Positions 49,659 to 58,445 of a DNA stretch of 64,000 nt are shown one piece after another (the stretch's first letter is position 1; each line of letters begins with the position of its first letter). The notes under the pieces are model-generated. The model saw only the letters and a list, made by a program, of their open reading frames with translations. It made no database searches and was not told where the DNA came from. This DNA comes from Variovorax boronicumulans (GTDB lineage: Bacteria; Pseudomonadota; Gammaproteobacteria; Burkholderiales; Burkholderiaceae_C), in the NCBI RefSeq assembly GCF_007677875.1, contig NZ_VEDO01000012.1:124001-188000 (forward strand), written 5' to 3'. A program made the translations under genes and the position numbers.

Positions 49659-50083
49659 CAACGGCACCCACCTGGCCGGCGCTCGATGCGCCGCGTGTGC
49701 TGTTGCCGATGCCTACCGTGTCGATCCCCGCCGGCTTCCCCAGCCCGGCCGACGACTACACCGTCAAGCGGCACGACCTGAACGAACTGCTCATCACGCA
49801 CCCCCTCGCCACCTTCTTCTGGCGTGTGTCCGGCGATTCGATGATCGACGCCGGCATTCATGACGGTGCAATCCTGGTCGTCAACCGCGCGCTGACCCCC
49901 GAACACGGCAACATCGTCGTTGCACAGGTCGATGCCGATTTCACCGTCAAGTACCTGCACCGCAGGGCAGACCGCGTGAAACTCGTTCCGGCCAATCCGA
50001 CGTACCCGGAAATCAGGCTGCGCGAAGGCCAGACCCTGACCATCGTTGGCGTGGTCACGGCTTCTATCAAGCGCTTCACGTGA
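49649..50083 (+). CDS. umuD: UmuD-like polymerase V accessory protein
   Basis: 144-aa self-cleaving S24 peptidase-type subunit. Cleavage site PAGFPSP (Ala28-Gly29), nucleophile Ser64 in SGDSMIDAGI, general base Lys101 in FTVKYL. After RecA-stimulated cleavage UmuD' joins UmuC for translesion synthesis. The start is within the LexA box. umuC starts 7 nt after its stop. Confidence 0.92.
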   Translation: MNSTTAPTWPALDAPRVLLPMPTVSIPAGFPSPADDYTVKRHDLNELLITHPLATFFWRVSGDSMIDAGIHDGAILVVNRALTPEHGNIVVAQVDADFTVKYLHRRADRVKLVPANPTYPEIRLREGQTLTIVGVVTASIKRFT

Positions 50084-50090
50084 GGCCCGC

Positions 50091-51389
50091 GTGTTCGCCC
50101 TGCTCGATGCCAACAACTTCTATGTAAGTTGCGAAAGGACGTTCAGGCCTTCGCTGCTGGGCCGCCCTGTCGTGGTCCTGAGCAACAACGACGGGTGCGC
50201 CGTCAGCCGGTCGAACGAAGCGAAGGCGCTGGGCGTGGCGATGGGTGCGCCCTGGTTCCAGATTCAGCGCGAGCTACCGGATGCCGGCATCGTCGCCCTG
50301 TCGGCCAACTACCCTCTGTACGGGGACATGAGTAGCCGCATGACCGCGCTCGCGGCCGGCCTCGGGCCGGAGATCGAGGTGTACTCGATTGATGAGACAT
50401 TCGTGAGCATGGCCGGCGTGCGCGGGGATTGGGCCGCACGCGGGCATGTCCTGCGCGAGCGCATCTTGCAGTGGCTGGGCCTGCCGGTGGGCATCGGCTT
50501 CGGCCCGACCAAGACCCTCGCCAAGCTCGCAAATCACGTGGCAAAGTCAGCCGACCGCAAACCCGGAAGCTACCCCGCGCAGCACGCGCGCGTTTGCAAC
50601 CTGGTCGCGCTGTCCGAAGCGGAGCGCGCGGCCGTGCTCGATGCAACGCCGCTCGGCGACGTGTGGGGCATCGGCCGCAAGCTGTCGGCCCAACTCCAAG
50701 AGGCAGGCCTGCGCACAGCGCTCGACGTGGCCCGCATGGACCCGGCGATGGTCCGGCGCCGCTGGTCCGTGGTTGTTGAAAGAACCGTGCACGAACTGCA
50801 AGGGCAACCCTGCATCGCACTCGAAAACGCCCCTCCCCCCAAGCGCGAAATCGCGTGTACCCGGTCCTTCGGCCACCCCGTGCGCACGGGCCGCGAACTG
50901 GCCGAAGCGGTGAGCGACTTCGCAAGCCGGGCCAGCGAGAAACTACGCCGGCAGAACGGCCACGCGGGCCAGGTGCTGACGTTCATCCAGACCTCGCCGT
51001 TTAGACGCCAGGACCGGCAGTATTCGCGGTCGATCACGCTGCCGCTGCGCAGGCCCACAGCCGACAGCGCGGCCATCGTCGCCACGGCCGTGCAAGGCCT
51101 GCGGGCCATCTTCAAGCCGGGGTTCAACTACGCCAAGGCTGGCGTGATGTTGCTCGACCTGGTGCCCGCCACACTGGAGCAAGGCGAACTCGACTTGGAC
51201 AGCGAGGGCGCCGATCGCGCGGGCCTGATGACCGCGATGGACAAGCTCAACGACCGCTATGGCCGTGGCACGGTGGCCCTGGCGAGCGCCGGCATCGCAA
51301 CGCAGAAACGCCGCTGGACCATGAAACAGAGCTTGCGCACGCCCGACTACACGACCAGGTGGAGCGATCTACCCATCGCGCGGGCCTGA
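50091..51389 (+). CDS. umuC: UmuC-like Y-family DNA polymerase V catalytic subunit
   Basis: 432 aa. Catalytic region FALLDANNFYVSCERTF (metal Asp), LSNNDGCAVSRSNEAK, and EVYSIDETFVSM (Asp-Glu). The HhH region (GIGRKLSAQLQEAG) and little-finger domain complete a full-length polymerase. GTG 50091 gives the family start; longer in-frame sequence overlaps umuD. With umuD it gives SOS-inducible error-prone bypass, common cargo of conjugative elements. Confidence 0.94.
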   Translation: MFALLDANNFYVSCERTFRPSLLGRPVVVLSNNDGCAVSRSNEAKALGVAMGAPWFQIQRELPDAGIVALSANYPLYGDMSSRMTALAAGLGPEIEVYSIDETFVSMAGVRGDWAARGHVLRERILQWLGLPVGIGFGPTKTLAKLANHVAKSADRKPGSYPAQHARVCNLVALSEAERAAVLDATPLGDVWGIGRKLSAQLQEAGLRTALDVARMDPAMVRRRWSVVVERTVHELQGQPCIALENAPPPKREIACTRSFGHPVRTGRELAEAVSDFASRASEKLRRQNGHAGQVLTFIQTSPFRRQDRQYSRSITLPLRRPTADSAAIVATAVQGLRAIFKPGFNYAKAGVMLLDLVPATLEQGELDLDSEGADRAGLMTAMDKLNDRYGRGTVALASAGIATQKRRWTMKQSLRTPDYTTRWSDLPIARA

Positions 51390-51401
51390 CCTACGCGCGA
51401 A

Positions 51402-51713
51402 CTACCCCTTGCACTGAACCAGCATATTGCGGCTGACCATCCCGCCCGAGAATCCAGATACCGATCCGCCAGCGCTGTTGGCATAGCCGTTGACCATGCC
51501 AAAGGGCGTTACCTGGCCGTTCTGCACAACAACGTCGTAGCCGGACGCTCCACAAATCGAACCCGCCTTCTCGTAACACGTACCCCAAGAATTGGCAGCG
51601 CCAGGACAACTAATGCTGACAGCCTTCTTTCCCGTTGGCCCATAAGTCTCTGTTGATGTTGCGCACCCCATGACCGTGAGTGACGCAGCGACAGCTACAA
51701 GAACGTTCCTCAT
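51402..51713 (-). CDS. Small lipoprotein of unknown function
   Basis: 103 aa with lipobox VMGC (Cys17) and a mature part of Gly/Ser-rich strands with four further Cys (SCPG, TCYEKAGSICG, QCKG), probably two disulfides. Similar 'TYGPxGKKA...CPGxANSWGxCYEKAGxxC' lipoproteins are common hypothetical proteins. It faces umuC convergently. The 272 bp upstream (51714-51985) hold no gene I can support. Confidence 0.6.
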   Translation of the reverse strand: MRNVLVAVAASLTVMGCATSTETYGPTGKKAVSISCPGAANSWGTCYEKAGSICGASGYDVVVQNGQVTPFGMVNGYANSAGGSVSGFSGGMVSRNMLVQCKG

Positions 51714-51985
51714 CCTCTACCCCCATAAATCGGCATATCGTATGCGGTTGCAATGAGTATCGACGGCCCTGCAACAAGCGCGAAGGTCAACGCAACGCTT
51801 GGCTTCCTTCGGCGAAAGGTGCATCGCCAGATGCGGCGATTGCCAGCTGCTCCGAAGCCCGCCGAGCAGCTGGCCAGCATCGTCAGATGTGGCGAGCCTG
51901 CAGGTCCGTCATCGCCGGACCTGGCGATGGTCGACCGCTGCACAATCCTCGGCAGGCAATGCCCTGACCGCCACAACTCGCACCG

Positions 51986-52435
51986 ATGCCCATAGAACAA
52001 GCTGCGGCCACATGGCAGCGACCGCGCGCAGACAAAGGGCCGCGGTCTGACCGTCGATCCATTCCCAGCGGCCAGGCATACGGCCTGGCCCTGCGCTTTA
52101 ACCCCAAGCGCAAGGGCCTCGCGGCGTTCGATTGGGTCGCCATGTGGAGGACCAGCAAGGGCACGGGCTCGCGGGCATTTCCGCTCGATGCCCACGGCTT
52201 CGCCGAAGCGTTGCAGGGCGCGGCCGTCACGATCTTGATGGAAACCGGCTACCAGGTGCCGGCGGCCGAGCTGGAGATTGCCGGCTACAAGGAACGGCGT
52301 GTGGACGAGTACCTGCGCGACCAGGCCTTGCAAGAGGTGGCCGTACCGGCGTCCACGCAGCCGGCGCCGGCATCTACCCCTGCCGTACCAGGCTCCGGCG
52401 ACGGTGCCGCAGCCTGGCCCTTCCGCGCACTCTGA
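51986..52435 (+). CDS. Hypothetical protein of the element
   Basis: 149 aa, not recognised. The central part (SGQAYGLALRFNPKRKGLAA, then FAEALQGAAVTILMETGYQV) looks like a compact alpha/beta domain. The C-terminal 35 residues are Pro/Ala/Ser-rich. No signal peptide. A strong terminator hairpin follows at 52527-52549. Confidence 0.5.
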   Translation: MPIEQAAATWQRPRADKGPRSDRRSIPSGQAYGLALRFNPKRKGLAAFDWVAMWRTSKGTGSRAFPLDAHGFAEALQGAAVTILMETGYQVPAAELEIAGYKERRVDEYLRDQALQEVAVPASTQPAPASTPAVPGSGDGAAAWPFRAL

Positions 52436-52526
52436 CGGCCGCCGGCCTGGTACTTCATCGCCATGTCCGGCGATGCTCGAGCGATGTCAGGAAGCTGGCC
52501 GCTCAAAAAGGCCCGCCAGAACGCGA

Positions 52527-52549
52527 AAACGGCCCATAGCGGGCCGTTT
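52527..52549. terminator. Terminator-like hairpin between convergent genes
   Basis: Perfect 9-bp stem AAACGGCCC/GGGCCGTTT with a 5-nt loop, between the genes ending at 52435 and 52612; T-rich flanks on both strands are short. Confidence 0.65.
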
Positions 52550-52611
52550 GTGAGCTTGTCAGGGGGTTGGCCGCCCTGGGCTGCTCGAAGCCCTGGGCGC
52601 CTCCCTCGCAT

Positions 52612-53004
52612 CTACTGGCAGCGGCCCGCAGCCTTCAGGAGCGCGTTACAGGCGGGAGCGGCGGCCGGCGCTGCTGCCGGTGCCGGGGTGGCTCGGGCCT
52701 GGCCGCGACCGCCGGCCAGCTCGGTGCAGACCGCATCGGACACCACGCGGCCCATCACCGACACGGTGCCCGTGACATAGCACGAGTACCGCCGGCCGGC
52801 CTGCGTGTCCACGTTGTAGGTCGTTTTCACGCCTTCGTCGGCCCTGTTGGAAATGGTGAAGGTTCCGGGGTTCAGGCCGAGGGCCTGGGCGGTGTTGCGC
52901 TCGATGGCATCACCCGTCACGGCCACGGATGCGCAGCCGGCGGTGATGAAGGCAGCAGCGGCTAAGCCGGCCAGCGAAACGGTGCGTTTCTTGAAGTTCT
53001 TCAT
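52612..53004 (-). CDS. Lipoprotein of unknown function
   Basis: 130 aa with lipobox ITAGC (Cys24). The mature part has TFTISNRADEGVKTTYNV and RRYSCYVTGTVSVMGR, strand-rich, then an Ala/Pro linker and a short Cys-containing end (ACNALLKAAGRC). Last of three minus-strand envelope genes (53887 to 52612) that look co-transcribed. Confidence 0.6.
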   Translation of the reverse strand: MKNFKKRTVSLAGLAAAAFITAGCASVAVTGDAIERNTAQALGLNPGTFTISNRADEGVKTTYNVDTQAGRRYSCYVTGTVSVMGRVVSDAVCTELAGGRGQARATPAPAAAPAAAPACNALLKAAGRCQ

Positions 53005-53019
53005 GGTTGGTGTGTTCTG

Positions 53020-53334
53020 TTACTCGAAGCCCTTGGGGCCAATCCAGCCTTGGACGCCCTTGCAAGAGCCTTCCAGGACGATCACGTGCACAGCGGACAG
53101 GCCCGCGATGCCGTCGATCTTGTTGCGCGTGTCCAGCACCGTGACGGCCTCGCCCTTCCTTGGCTGGCAGTCGGCAGGCCTGGCCGTGCTCGGGCTGGCA
53201 TCGGTCATCAGGAAACCGGCGCCCGTGAGACGCGCGCGCACCTCCTGGCCGCTGACCGGCTGCGCGACCGCTGCGGCTTGCGCCCCGGCGACCGCCAGGC
53301 CGACCAGGACCAGGCGCATCCGTTCAGTGCGCAT
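53020..53334 (-). CDS. Secreted SH3-like small protein
   Basis: 104 aa with a signal peptide (to about AAAVA-QPV, residue 24) and a C-terminal SH3b-like stretch (GEAVTVLDTRNKIDG, CKGVQGWIGPKGFE). ATG 53334 is preferred over ATG 53319 because GGAGG lies 6 nt before it (plus-strand CCTCC 53341-53345), even though it overlaps the upstream gene by 11 bp. Function unknown. Confidence 0.58.
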   Translation of the reverse strand: MRTERMRLVLVGLAVAGAQAAAVAQPVSGQEVRARLTGAGFLMTDASPSTARPADCQPRKGEAVTVLDTRNKIDGIAGLSAVHVIVLEGSCKGVQGWIGPKGFE

Positions 53335-53887
53335 CGTGTACCTCCAGCGTCATCGTGGCGGGAGCGCCTTCGACACCGCCGAGCACATCGAGCGTGCGCG
53401 CCATGGGCACGGCTTGGGCGTCGAAGTGCAGCACGCCGCCATCACCAACGGTGACGCGAACCGTACCGCTCGAAGCGGTGTAGAGCGTGCTGCCAGTCGT
53501 CACCGCGATGCCGACATTCACCTCAACCACAACGGCATTGGCCACAACGCCGTCGGCCGACAGCGCGGCCTTGCTGGGGACCACGGTGTAAACGCCGGCG
53601 CCGGTGCCGTTGAAACTGAACGTGAGCGCGCTGCCAGAAAACTTCCCGTTCGCCTGGTCGCCCCCGCTGGTGGTCGCGGTGGAGATCACGGCCACCGTGC
53701 GCGGCCGGTCGCCGATGGTGGTTGTCGCGGTCGCTGAATTGCCGCCGCTGAGATAGCGGTACGTGTCCATGGTCCAGTAATTCGTGACCGATGGCGTGTC
53801 TTCGCCACCATCGTCACCGCCGCCGCAGGCGGCCAGCAGAACGGGCACCGCGAGGGCCACGGCGTGCAGGATGAAGCGTCTTTTCAT
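53324..53887 (-). CDS. Lipoprotein of unknown function
   Basis: 187 aa with lipobox LLAAC (Cys21) followed by a Gly/Asp linker (GGGDDGGED) and a beta-rich Thr/Ala/Gly domain (NYWTMDTYRYLSGGNSATAT onward). Start ATG 53887 fits the signal peptide. First of the three envelope genes; surface display is plausible but unproven. Confidence 0.6.
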   Translation of the reverse strand: MKRRFILHAVALAVPVLLAACGGGDDGGEDTPSVTNYWTMDTYRYLSGGNSATATTTIGDRPRTVAVISTATTSGGDQANGKFSGSALTFSFNGTGAGVYTVVPSKAALSADGVVANAVVVEVNVGIAVTTGSTLYTASSGTVRVTVGDGGVLHFDAQAVPMARTLDVLGGVEGAPATMTLEVHDAH

Positions 53888-54460
53888 TGTTGGGGACTCC
53901 AGTACGAAGGTTGCGCAATGTTCGGGAAGGGGGCGACCCATCAATGCTTAGACAGGGAAAAGAGCCATTACCTGAAATAAGCTAAAACGGCCTACCCAAC
54001 ATGCGGAGGCAAGAACTGGCACCCCAACATGCGTTAGCTCGCGACGTCTGCGCCTGAATCAAATGCTTCGCCCTGTGCCGCGATCTGGGTTGATGACAAG
54101 TCCTGAATCGTAGCCAAAGAGATGTCTAAAAAGGAGGCGAATCTAGATGCGGAAACGGGTAAGAATCGATCATCCTGTTAAGTTCAACAGGAGTTAGGGC
54201 GCAACACAAAAGTAATTTGAAAAGTGCCGCCGCCGCAGGCGTTACAGCATAAACGCTACGCAGTGGAACAAGTGCAACCCGCTCCGAGCGCCTATGTGCG
54301 TCAAAATAATGCGCTTACGGGTTCCCGGCTGTGCAGCAGCCTGAACGCATTGGCTCTTTGAGAGGAGGTAAGAATAATAATATTCTTCTTATTATTATTC
54401 CTGCTCGGATGGGACGAAGCTGTCGAAGGTTCTTGCGGATATCAGGGCTGCTGGATAGCT
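53888..54460. other. Non-coding stretch near the element right end, with A/T hairpin
   Basis: 573 bp of lower G+C without a supportable gene. It holds an 11-bp perfect inverted repeat GAATAATAATA / TATTATTATTC (54372-54382 and 54390-54400, loop TTCTTCT). The hairpin follows GGAGGTAA and has no clear role. The rest shows nothing recognisable. Confidence 0.5.
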
Positions 54461-54730
54461 TCAGGTCCGCGACGCCCAGCGGGCTGCCGCTTCACTTACC
54501 GTTTCGCCGGGTTGCATATCAAACAGTTCGCGAGCAGTCACAATGGTGACGCTGGTCGGGAGCTCTGCCCTTGGATCGTTTGCATCAAGAAACACAGGCT
54601 CTAACGAATCCATTGCCGCAAGGGATGTTTCAAAGATCATCTGAGCAGTTTGAGCATTCGAGTCAACCTTGGAAGTATCGCTCCGCTGCTTATCCAACGC
54701 GAGCACGGGATTATTAATTCTCTTGGGCAT
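54461..54730 (-). CDS. Hypothetical protein downstream of the integrase
   Basis: 89 aa from ATG 54730, not recognised. It carries MIFETSLAAMDSLEPVFLD and a C-terminal helix (MQPGETVSEAAARWASRT). It begins 47 nt after the integrase stop on the same strand, so it may be co-transcribed; an accessory role in recombination or immunity is only a guess. Confidence 0.5.
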   Translation of the reverse strand: MPKRINNPVLALDKQRSDTSKVDSNAQTAQMIFETSLAAMDSLEPVFLDANDPRAELPTSVTIVTARELFDMQPGETVSEAAARWASRT

Positions 54731-54776
54731 GGTGCGCGATTCTGATGGGAAAAAGGAGCTCAATCAGCCTGTCTCT

Positions 54777-55904
54777 CTACGCCAACCGTTTGGCGAGGTC
54801 TTCTGCTCGAGGGTGGTAGTACCGCATTAGCATGCGGGGATCTTTATGTCCTGTGATTTTCGTCAACTCATGCAGTGGGAAGATTTCAGCGAGTCGCGAG
54901 GTTGCTTCATGGCGTAAATCGTGGAATCGAAGATTGACTAGCAGCTTCTCATCGGGTTGTTTCTTTATAGCCTTGCATTCACTGACATAGCGCATGCGGG
55001 CACGTGAAACTGCTCGTACAAAAGCACGGGTCACGGCGTCTGTGCGCATTGCGAAGACACGTGAGTCTGATACTTGAGAAGATGGCTGTTTCTCATCCTC
55101 CTCGGCATGCTGATTTTCCTCGCGTGCGTCCTTTAAGGTTTGGAGCACTTCTGCGGCACGTGTCGAGAGGGGCACGTCTCTGGCTGCGCCGTTCTTAGTC
55201 GCTGGAAGGTGCGCAACTCGCCGCTTTAAATCCACGTGCTCCCAGCATAGTGAGATGATTTCTCCACGGCGCATGGCTGTTTCAACCGCCAAGATAACAA
55301 TTGATGGCAGTAATTCCGAACCACTGGAAGATACAAGCAGTTCCAGTTCTCCCTCCAAAGTTCCACGGTCAGAATCATCGGAGGCGTCCGTTTGAGATGC
55401 ATCGATTACGCGGCGCGTTCGTGCGTTATTAGGCTGCGGCTTACGAACTAACTCCACCGGATTTGAGAGGCTCTCCATTCCCCATTCCTTACGAGCGATG
55501 CTGAATATATGGGACAGAACTGCGAGCCTACGTAACACGGTCGCAGGCTTGCAATCCTTAAGCCATACATCCCGAAGTTTCGCAATGTCGACGCTACGGA
55601 TCGATGCGAGGGGCCGCCGTGCTAAGTCGGTCGCCTTGCAGATGCGAAGGACGGATTCCTCTTGGGCAGCGCCCTTCTTTGCGGGAACGACCTCGCATTC
55701 ATAGCGATCCATTGCCTCGCGTAGAGTTGTGGCTTCGGCTTCGACCCGACTTACCCACACCCCGCGCGCCATCTCTGACTCGATCATGCTGGCCCAGGCT
55801 TCCGCCTCAGCTTTTGTCTCAAACGTCTTGCTTTGGGAGGGGTAACCACGACGGCGAACTTGGGCTTCCCACTGGTAGGGGCCACGCTTACGAAAGGTTG
55901 CCAT
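54777..55904 (-). CDS. Tyrosine recombinase (site-specific integrase)
   Basis: 375 aa. N-terminal AP2-like arm-binding domain (MATFRKRGPYQWEAQVRRRG), a SAM-like core-binding domain (about 70-160), and a catalytic domain with the first Arg in AVETAMRRGEIISL, the box HDLRHEATSRL, GHKDPRMLMRYY with His and the nucleophile Tyr. Start ATG 55904. It points into the element from 90 bp inside attR and would catalyse integration at tRNA-Ala. G+C is low relative to the host. Confidence 0.93.
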   Translation of the reverse strand: MATFRKRGPYQWEAQVRRRGYPSQSKTFETKAEAEAWASMIESEMARGVWVSRVEAEATTLREAMDRYECEVVPAKKGAAQEESVLRICKATDLARRPLASIRSVDIAKLRDVWLKDCKPATVLRRLAVLSHIFSIARKEWGMESLSNPVELVRKPQPNNARTRRVIDASQTDASDDSDRGTLEGELELLVSSSGSELLPSIVILAVETAMRRGEIISLCWEHVDLKRRVAHLPATKNGAARDVPLSTRAAEVLQTLKDAREENQHAEEDEKQPSSQVSDSRVFAMRTDAVTRAFVRAVSRARMRYVSECKAIKKQPDEKLLVNLRFHDLRHEATSRLAEIFPLHELTKITGHKDPRMLMRYYHPRAEDLAKRLA

Positions 55905-55994
55905 GAATGCCTTCTCGATCTGAGTGTGGCAACATTGTGGCAAAAACTGGTAGAACTAGCGAAAACAGTAGAACGGATCTAGAGAATTTTTGCA

Positions 55995-56039
55995 TTCGCA
56001 ATGCGGAGGTCGGGAGTTCGATCCTCCTCCTCTCCACCA
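55995..56039 (+). repeat. attR, duplicated 3' half of tRNA-Ala
   Basis: 45-bp copy of the tRNA-Ala 3' end (41961-42005), without the 5' half, so not a functional tRNA. Marks the right boundary of the element. Confidence 0.93.
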
Positions 56040-56164
56040 CCGGTTCAGTCTGCCCGTGGAATGCCATCGCGGCGTGGCAACCAGCCAAGCGGAAATGCCG
56101 CCCAGCTGGCCTTGCGGGAAGCTGCGAAGCCATCGGTTTCGAAAAGCTCCGCCGCCCCATCACA

Positions 56165-56584
56165 TCATCTGGCGGGGCCGGTCGGCTTCATCTCACCCAC
56201 CCCGCCCTTCTTGTCAGCCTTCTCGCCGTTGGCTTCTGGAGCGGGCGTCGGAGCGGCCTTGCGGGCGGCGGTCGATGCCCGTCCCGACGTGTCCGCCGAA
56301 CCGGTGGCGGGCTGGCGCTCCGCGGGCATGCGCGCCTTTTCGCCAGTCGTCTCGGTCGTCGGGGCAGGCGCCATGCCGGCACGCGGCGTGCTGCTGCTCT
56401 TGCCCGAAGCGCTGCCACCGGCCATGTCGGGCCTCGGACCAGCAGGTGCGGTGCCCTTCTCGCCGTTGGCCTGCGCGGACGGAGCGGGCGTGCCCATTGC
56501 CCCGCCCGTCGTGTTCTGTGCGAACGCGCTCATGCTGGCTGCTTGTGCGATCACGATGCCCGTTGCCAAAAGAAGCTTCTTCAT
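56165..56584 (-). CDS. Secreted low-complexity protein
   Basis: 139 aa with a signal peptide (cleaved near SAFA-QN). The mature part is disordered, rich in Ala, Pro, Gly, Thr and Lys, with recurring N/T-G-E-K motifs (ANGEKGTAPAG, TTGEKARMP, ANGEKADKK). No domain recognised. First chromosomal gene right of the element. A TCCTAC element (minus strand, 56668-56673) lies 84 nt upstream. The stretch 56585-56991 beyond it holds no other gene I can support. Confidence 0.6.
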   Translation of the reverse strand: MKKLLLATGIVIAQAASMSAFAQNTTGGAMGTPAPSAQANGEKGTAPAGPRPDMAGGSASGKSSSTPRAGMAPAPTTETTGEKARMPAERQPATGSADTSGRASTAARKAAPTPAPEANGEKADKKGGVGEMKPTGPAR

Positions 56585-56991
56585 TTCATGTCCTTGATGG
56601 TGATCCGCTGCGCCGGATGGCGCTGCCTGGAACAGCCACAGCTTAGGGACACGCCTGCCCCCCACTGGTAGGACAGCACGCAGTCGGGGCGCAAGCGCTC
56701 GCTCAACAACGGCGTGCAGGGGACAGTGCGCAACTGCAGCGAACTGGGCCATGCTCGGAAACGTATGTGTAAAGCGCTGGTTCTCCTGGTCGGGCCGTCG
56801 CCGACCCGGCCATTCCACACCAGTGATCGCTCCGTCGACGACGGCCGTTGGCGCACGAAGGAAGCGGCGACGTCTGTGCTGCGCCGGCCGTGTTCGATCA
56901 CGCGCGGTGAAGCTTGGCCCGTATCCCACGGCAGGCAGGCCTGACGGACCACGTCCCCCGGCCCCGATCCCCGCGAACCTGGACGCCATCA

Positions 56992-57291
56992 ATGACTGCA
57001 GGAAGGTGCGGTGTTCCCGTGTACGTGTCCCTGGATGTGCCCAAGTTCCACTGCGTCGAAGGCTTTGTGCGTGTCGCCGCCGCTGTCGATGAACCCGGCG
57101 TCATGCATGTGGAGGTGTTCGGCAGCGAAGGCTGCATCCACGCCATCCATTTGGTGCTGCTCCAGGGCCCGATCGATGCGGAACTGGATGGACGGACGAT
57201 CCGAATGGTCCATTTCGCCGTGCGCAACCACCCGGACAAACGCCGCATCGCGATGACGGTCCGCTTCCAGGAGTCGCCCTGGCACCGCTGA
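56992..57291 (+). CDS. Hypothetical protein
   Basis: 99 aa from ATG 56992, not recognised. Strand-rich pattern (VYVSLDVPKFHCVEGFVRVA, HVEVFGSEGCIHAIHLVLLQ, IRMVHFAVRNHPDKRRIAM) without signal peptide. A later GTG start near 57010 is possible. It is a real-looking small protein by composition, but has no function call. Confidence 0.45.
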   Translation: MTAGRCGVPVYVSLDVPKFHCVEGFVRVAAAVDEPGVMHVEVFGSEGCIHAIHLVLLQGPIDAELDGRTIRMVHFAVRNHPDKRRIAMTVRFQESPWHR

Positions 57292-57418
57292 CGGCGGGCC
57301 TGTGCTGGAGCTTCTACGCGTCTGTCCTACCCGCGGCCAGCAGGTCTGGCGACGGCAGCCCGTTGCCGGTGTTCCTACCTTGGTTGTGAGCATGCCGCTC
57401 GAACAACCGGAGGCCACC

Positions 57419-57697
57419 ATGACCAAAGAGCAGAACGAACCCAACCTGCAAGCTCGACCTGAGCAGTCCCGTCCTGCCGCGATCAACCCTGCAAGTGCCC
57501 AGGGCGGACAAGGCGAAATGCTGCCGAGCATTGGCGACGTCGACACGACGCGCACAGCCGGAGCCGTGGCCACGCAAATGGACCGCGAAGGGCGGACCCT
57601 GGGTTCGGACGCGCGGGCCGCAGACCACGGCACGCTGGACAAGGGCCTGGGGCCCGCCCAGGTGGAGGGCCTGCAGAAGCAGTCGTCCCGTAGCTGA
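57419..57697 (+). CDS. Small hydrophilic hypothetical protein
   Basis: 92 aa from ATG 57419 with a GGAGG ribosome site 7 nt upstream. It is probably disordered (Gln, Asp, Ala, Gly rich; MTKEQNEPNLQARPEQSRPA). TCCTAC elements at 57325-57330 and 57373-57378 precede it. Resembles general stress-induced small proteins in composition only. Confidence 0.5.
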   Translation: MTKEQNEPNLQARPEQSRPAAINPASAQGGQGEMLPSIGDVDTTRTAGAVATQMDREGRTLGSDARAADHGTLDKGLGPAQVEGLQKQSSRS

Positions 57698-57915
57698 CAC
57701 GGCGCCGAGCCAATCGTGATCGAACTGCCATCGCATCGGCCGTCGGGTGCGTTCCGACCACATGCAGATCACGGCACAGCCTATGAGGCCAAGCGGCGGC
57801 GTCCTACCGCCCAGGGCATGCGCGTGTCCGAAAGTCAGTTGGCCGGCGGATGTGATGAGCACGGCAGCCGGCAGACCAACAAACACAGCAACGTCTCACT
57901 TCTGAAGGACACCCT

Positions 57916-58317
57916 ATGAAAAAGCATCTTCTTTGGATCGCTCTGGCTGCTAGCGTCTTCGCCGCGACTGGCGCGAACGCAATGACCAAGGACGAATACA
58001 ACGTCGCCAAGGAGAAGATCTCGGCCGACTACAAGGTGGCCAAAGCCAAGTGCGATACCTTGAAGGACAACGCCAAGGACGTCTGCGAGAAGGAAGCCAA
58101 GGGCACGGAGAACGTGGCCAAGGCCGAGCTCGAGCAGCGCTACAAGCCCTCGAACGACCACGCCAAGAAGGTCGCCGAAGCCAAGGCCGAGATGGCCTAC
58201 GAAGTCGCCAAGGAAAAGTGCGACGACATGAACGGCAATGCCAAGGACGCGTGCGAGAAGGACGCCAAGGCGCAGCACGAAGCTGCCAAGGCCGAAATCA
58301 AGCGCATGAAGGGCTGA
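57916..58317 (+). CDS. Periplasmic helical protein with internal repeat
   Basis: 133 aa with a signal peptide (ATGANA-MTKDEY). The mature part is a Lys/Ala-rich helical protein containing two similar units, each with VAKxKCDxxxxNAKDxCEK (Cys pairs near residues 45/56 and 103/113). Similar small Lys/Ala-rich secreted proteins are frequent in Burkholderiales; their function is unknown. Ribosome site GAAGGACACCCT. A TCCTAC element (57802-57807) lies 109 nt upstream. Confidence 0.65.
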   Translation: MKKHLLWIALAASVFAATGANAMTKDEYNVAKEKISADYKVAKAKCDTLKDNAKDVCEKEAKGTENVAKAELEQRYKPSNDHAKKVAEAKAEMAYEVAKEKCDDMNGNAKDACEKDAKAQHEAAKAEIKRMKG

Positions 58318-58370
58318 TCGACCCGGCAGGCCCGCACACAGCGCCTCTTCCTACGCCAGCGCGGGCCGCT

Positions 58371-58389
58371 CGATCACCCATCGTGATCG
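58371..58389. promoter_or_regulatory. Inverted repeat upstream of the DUF3606 gene
   Basis: CGATCAC-N5-GTGATCG, a perfect 7-bp dyad 57 nt before the start. It looks like an operator, with a TCCTAC element at 58349-58354 beside it. Confidence 0.5.
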
Positions 58390-58445
58390 CGCCAGGCGTA
58401 GCCTGAAGTCTGGGCTTGTCGCTCACCATCCAGGAGATCGAAACA

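Noticed and set aside
51753-51995. Small plus-strand gene of 80 codons after umuC
   Set aside because: No ribosome site, no family, and composition like neighbouring shadow frames.
55995-56039. Possible second tRNA-Ala gene
   Set aside because: Only the 3' half from the anticodon loop onward is present; no acceptor 5' strand or D arm, so it is attR.
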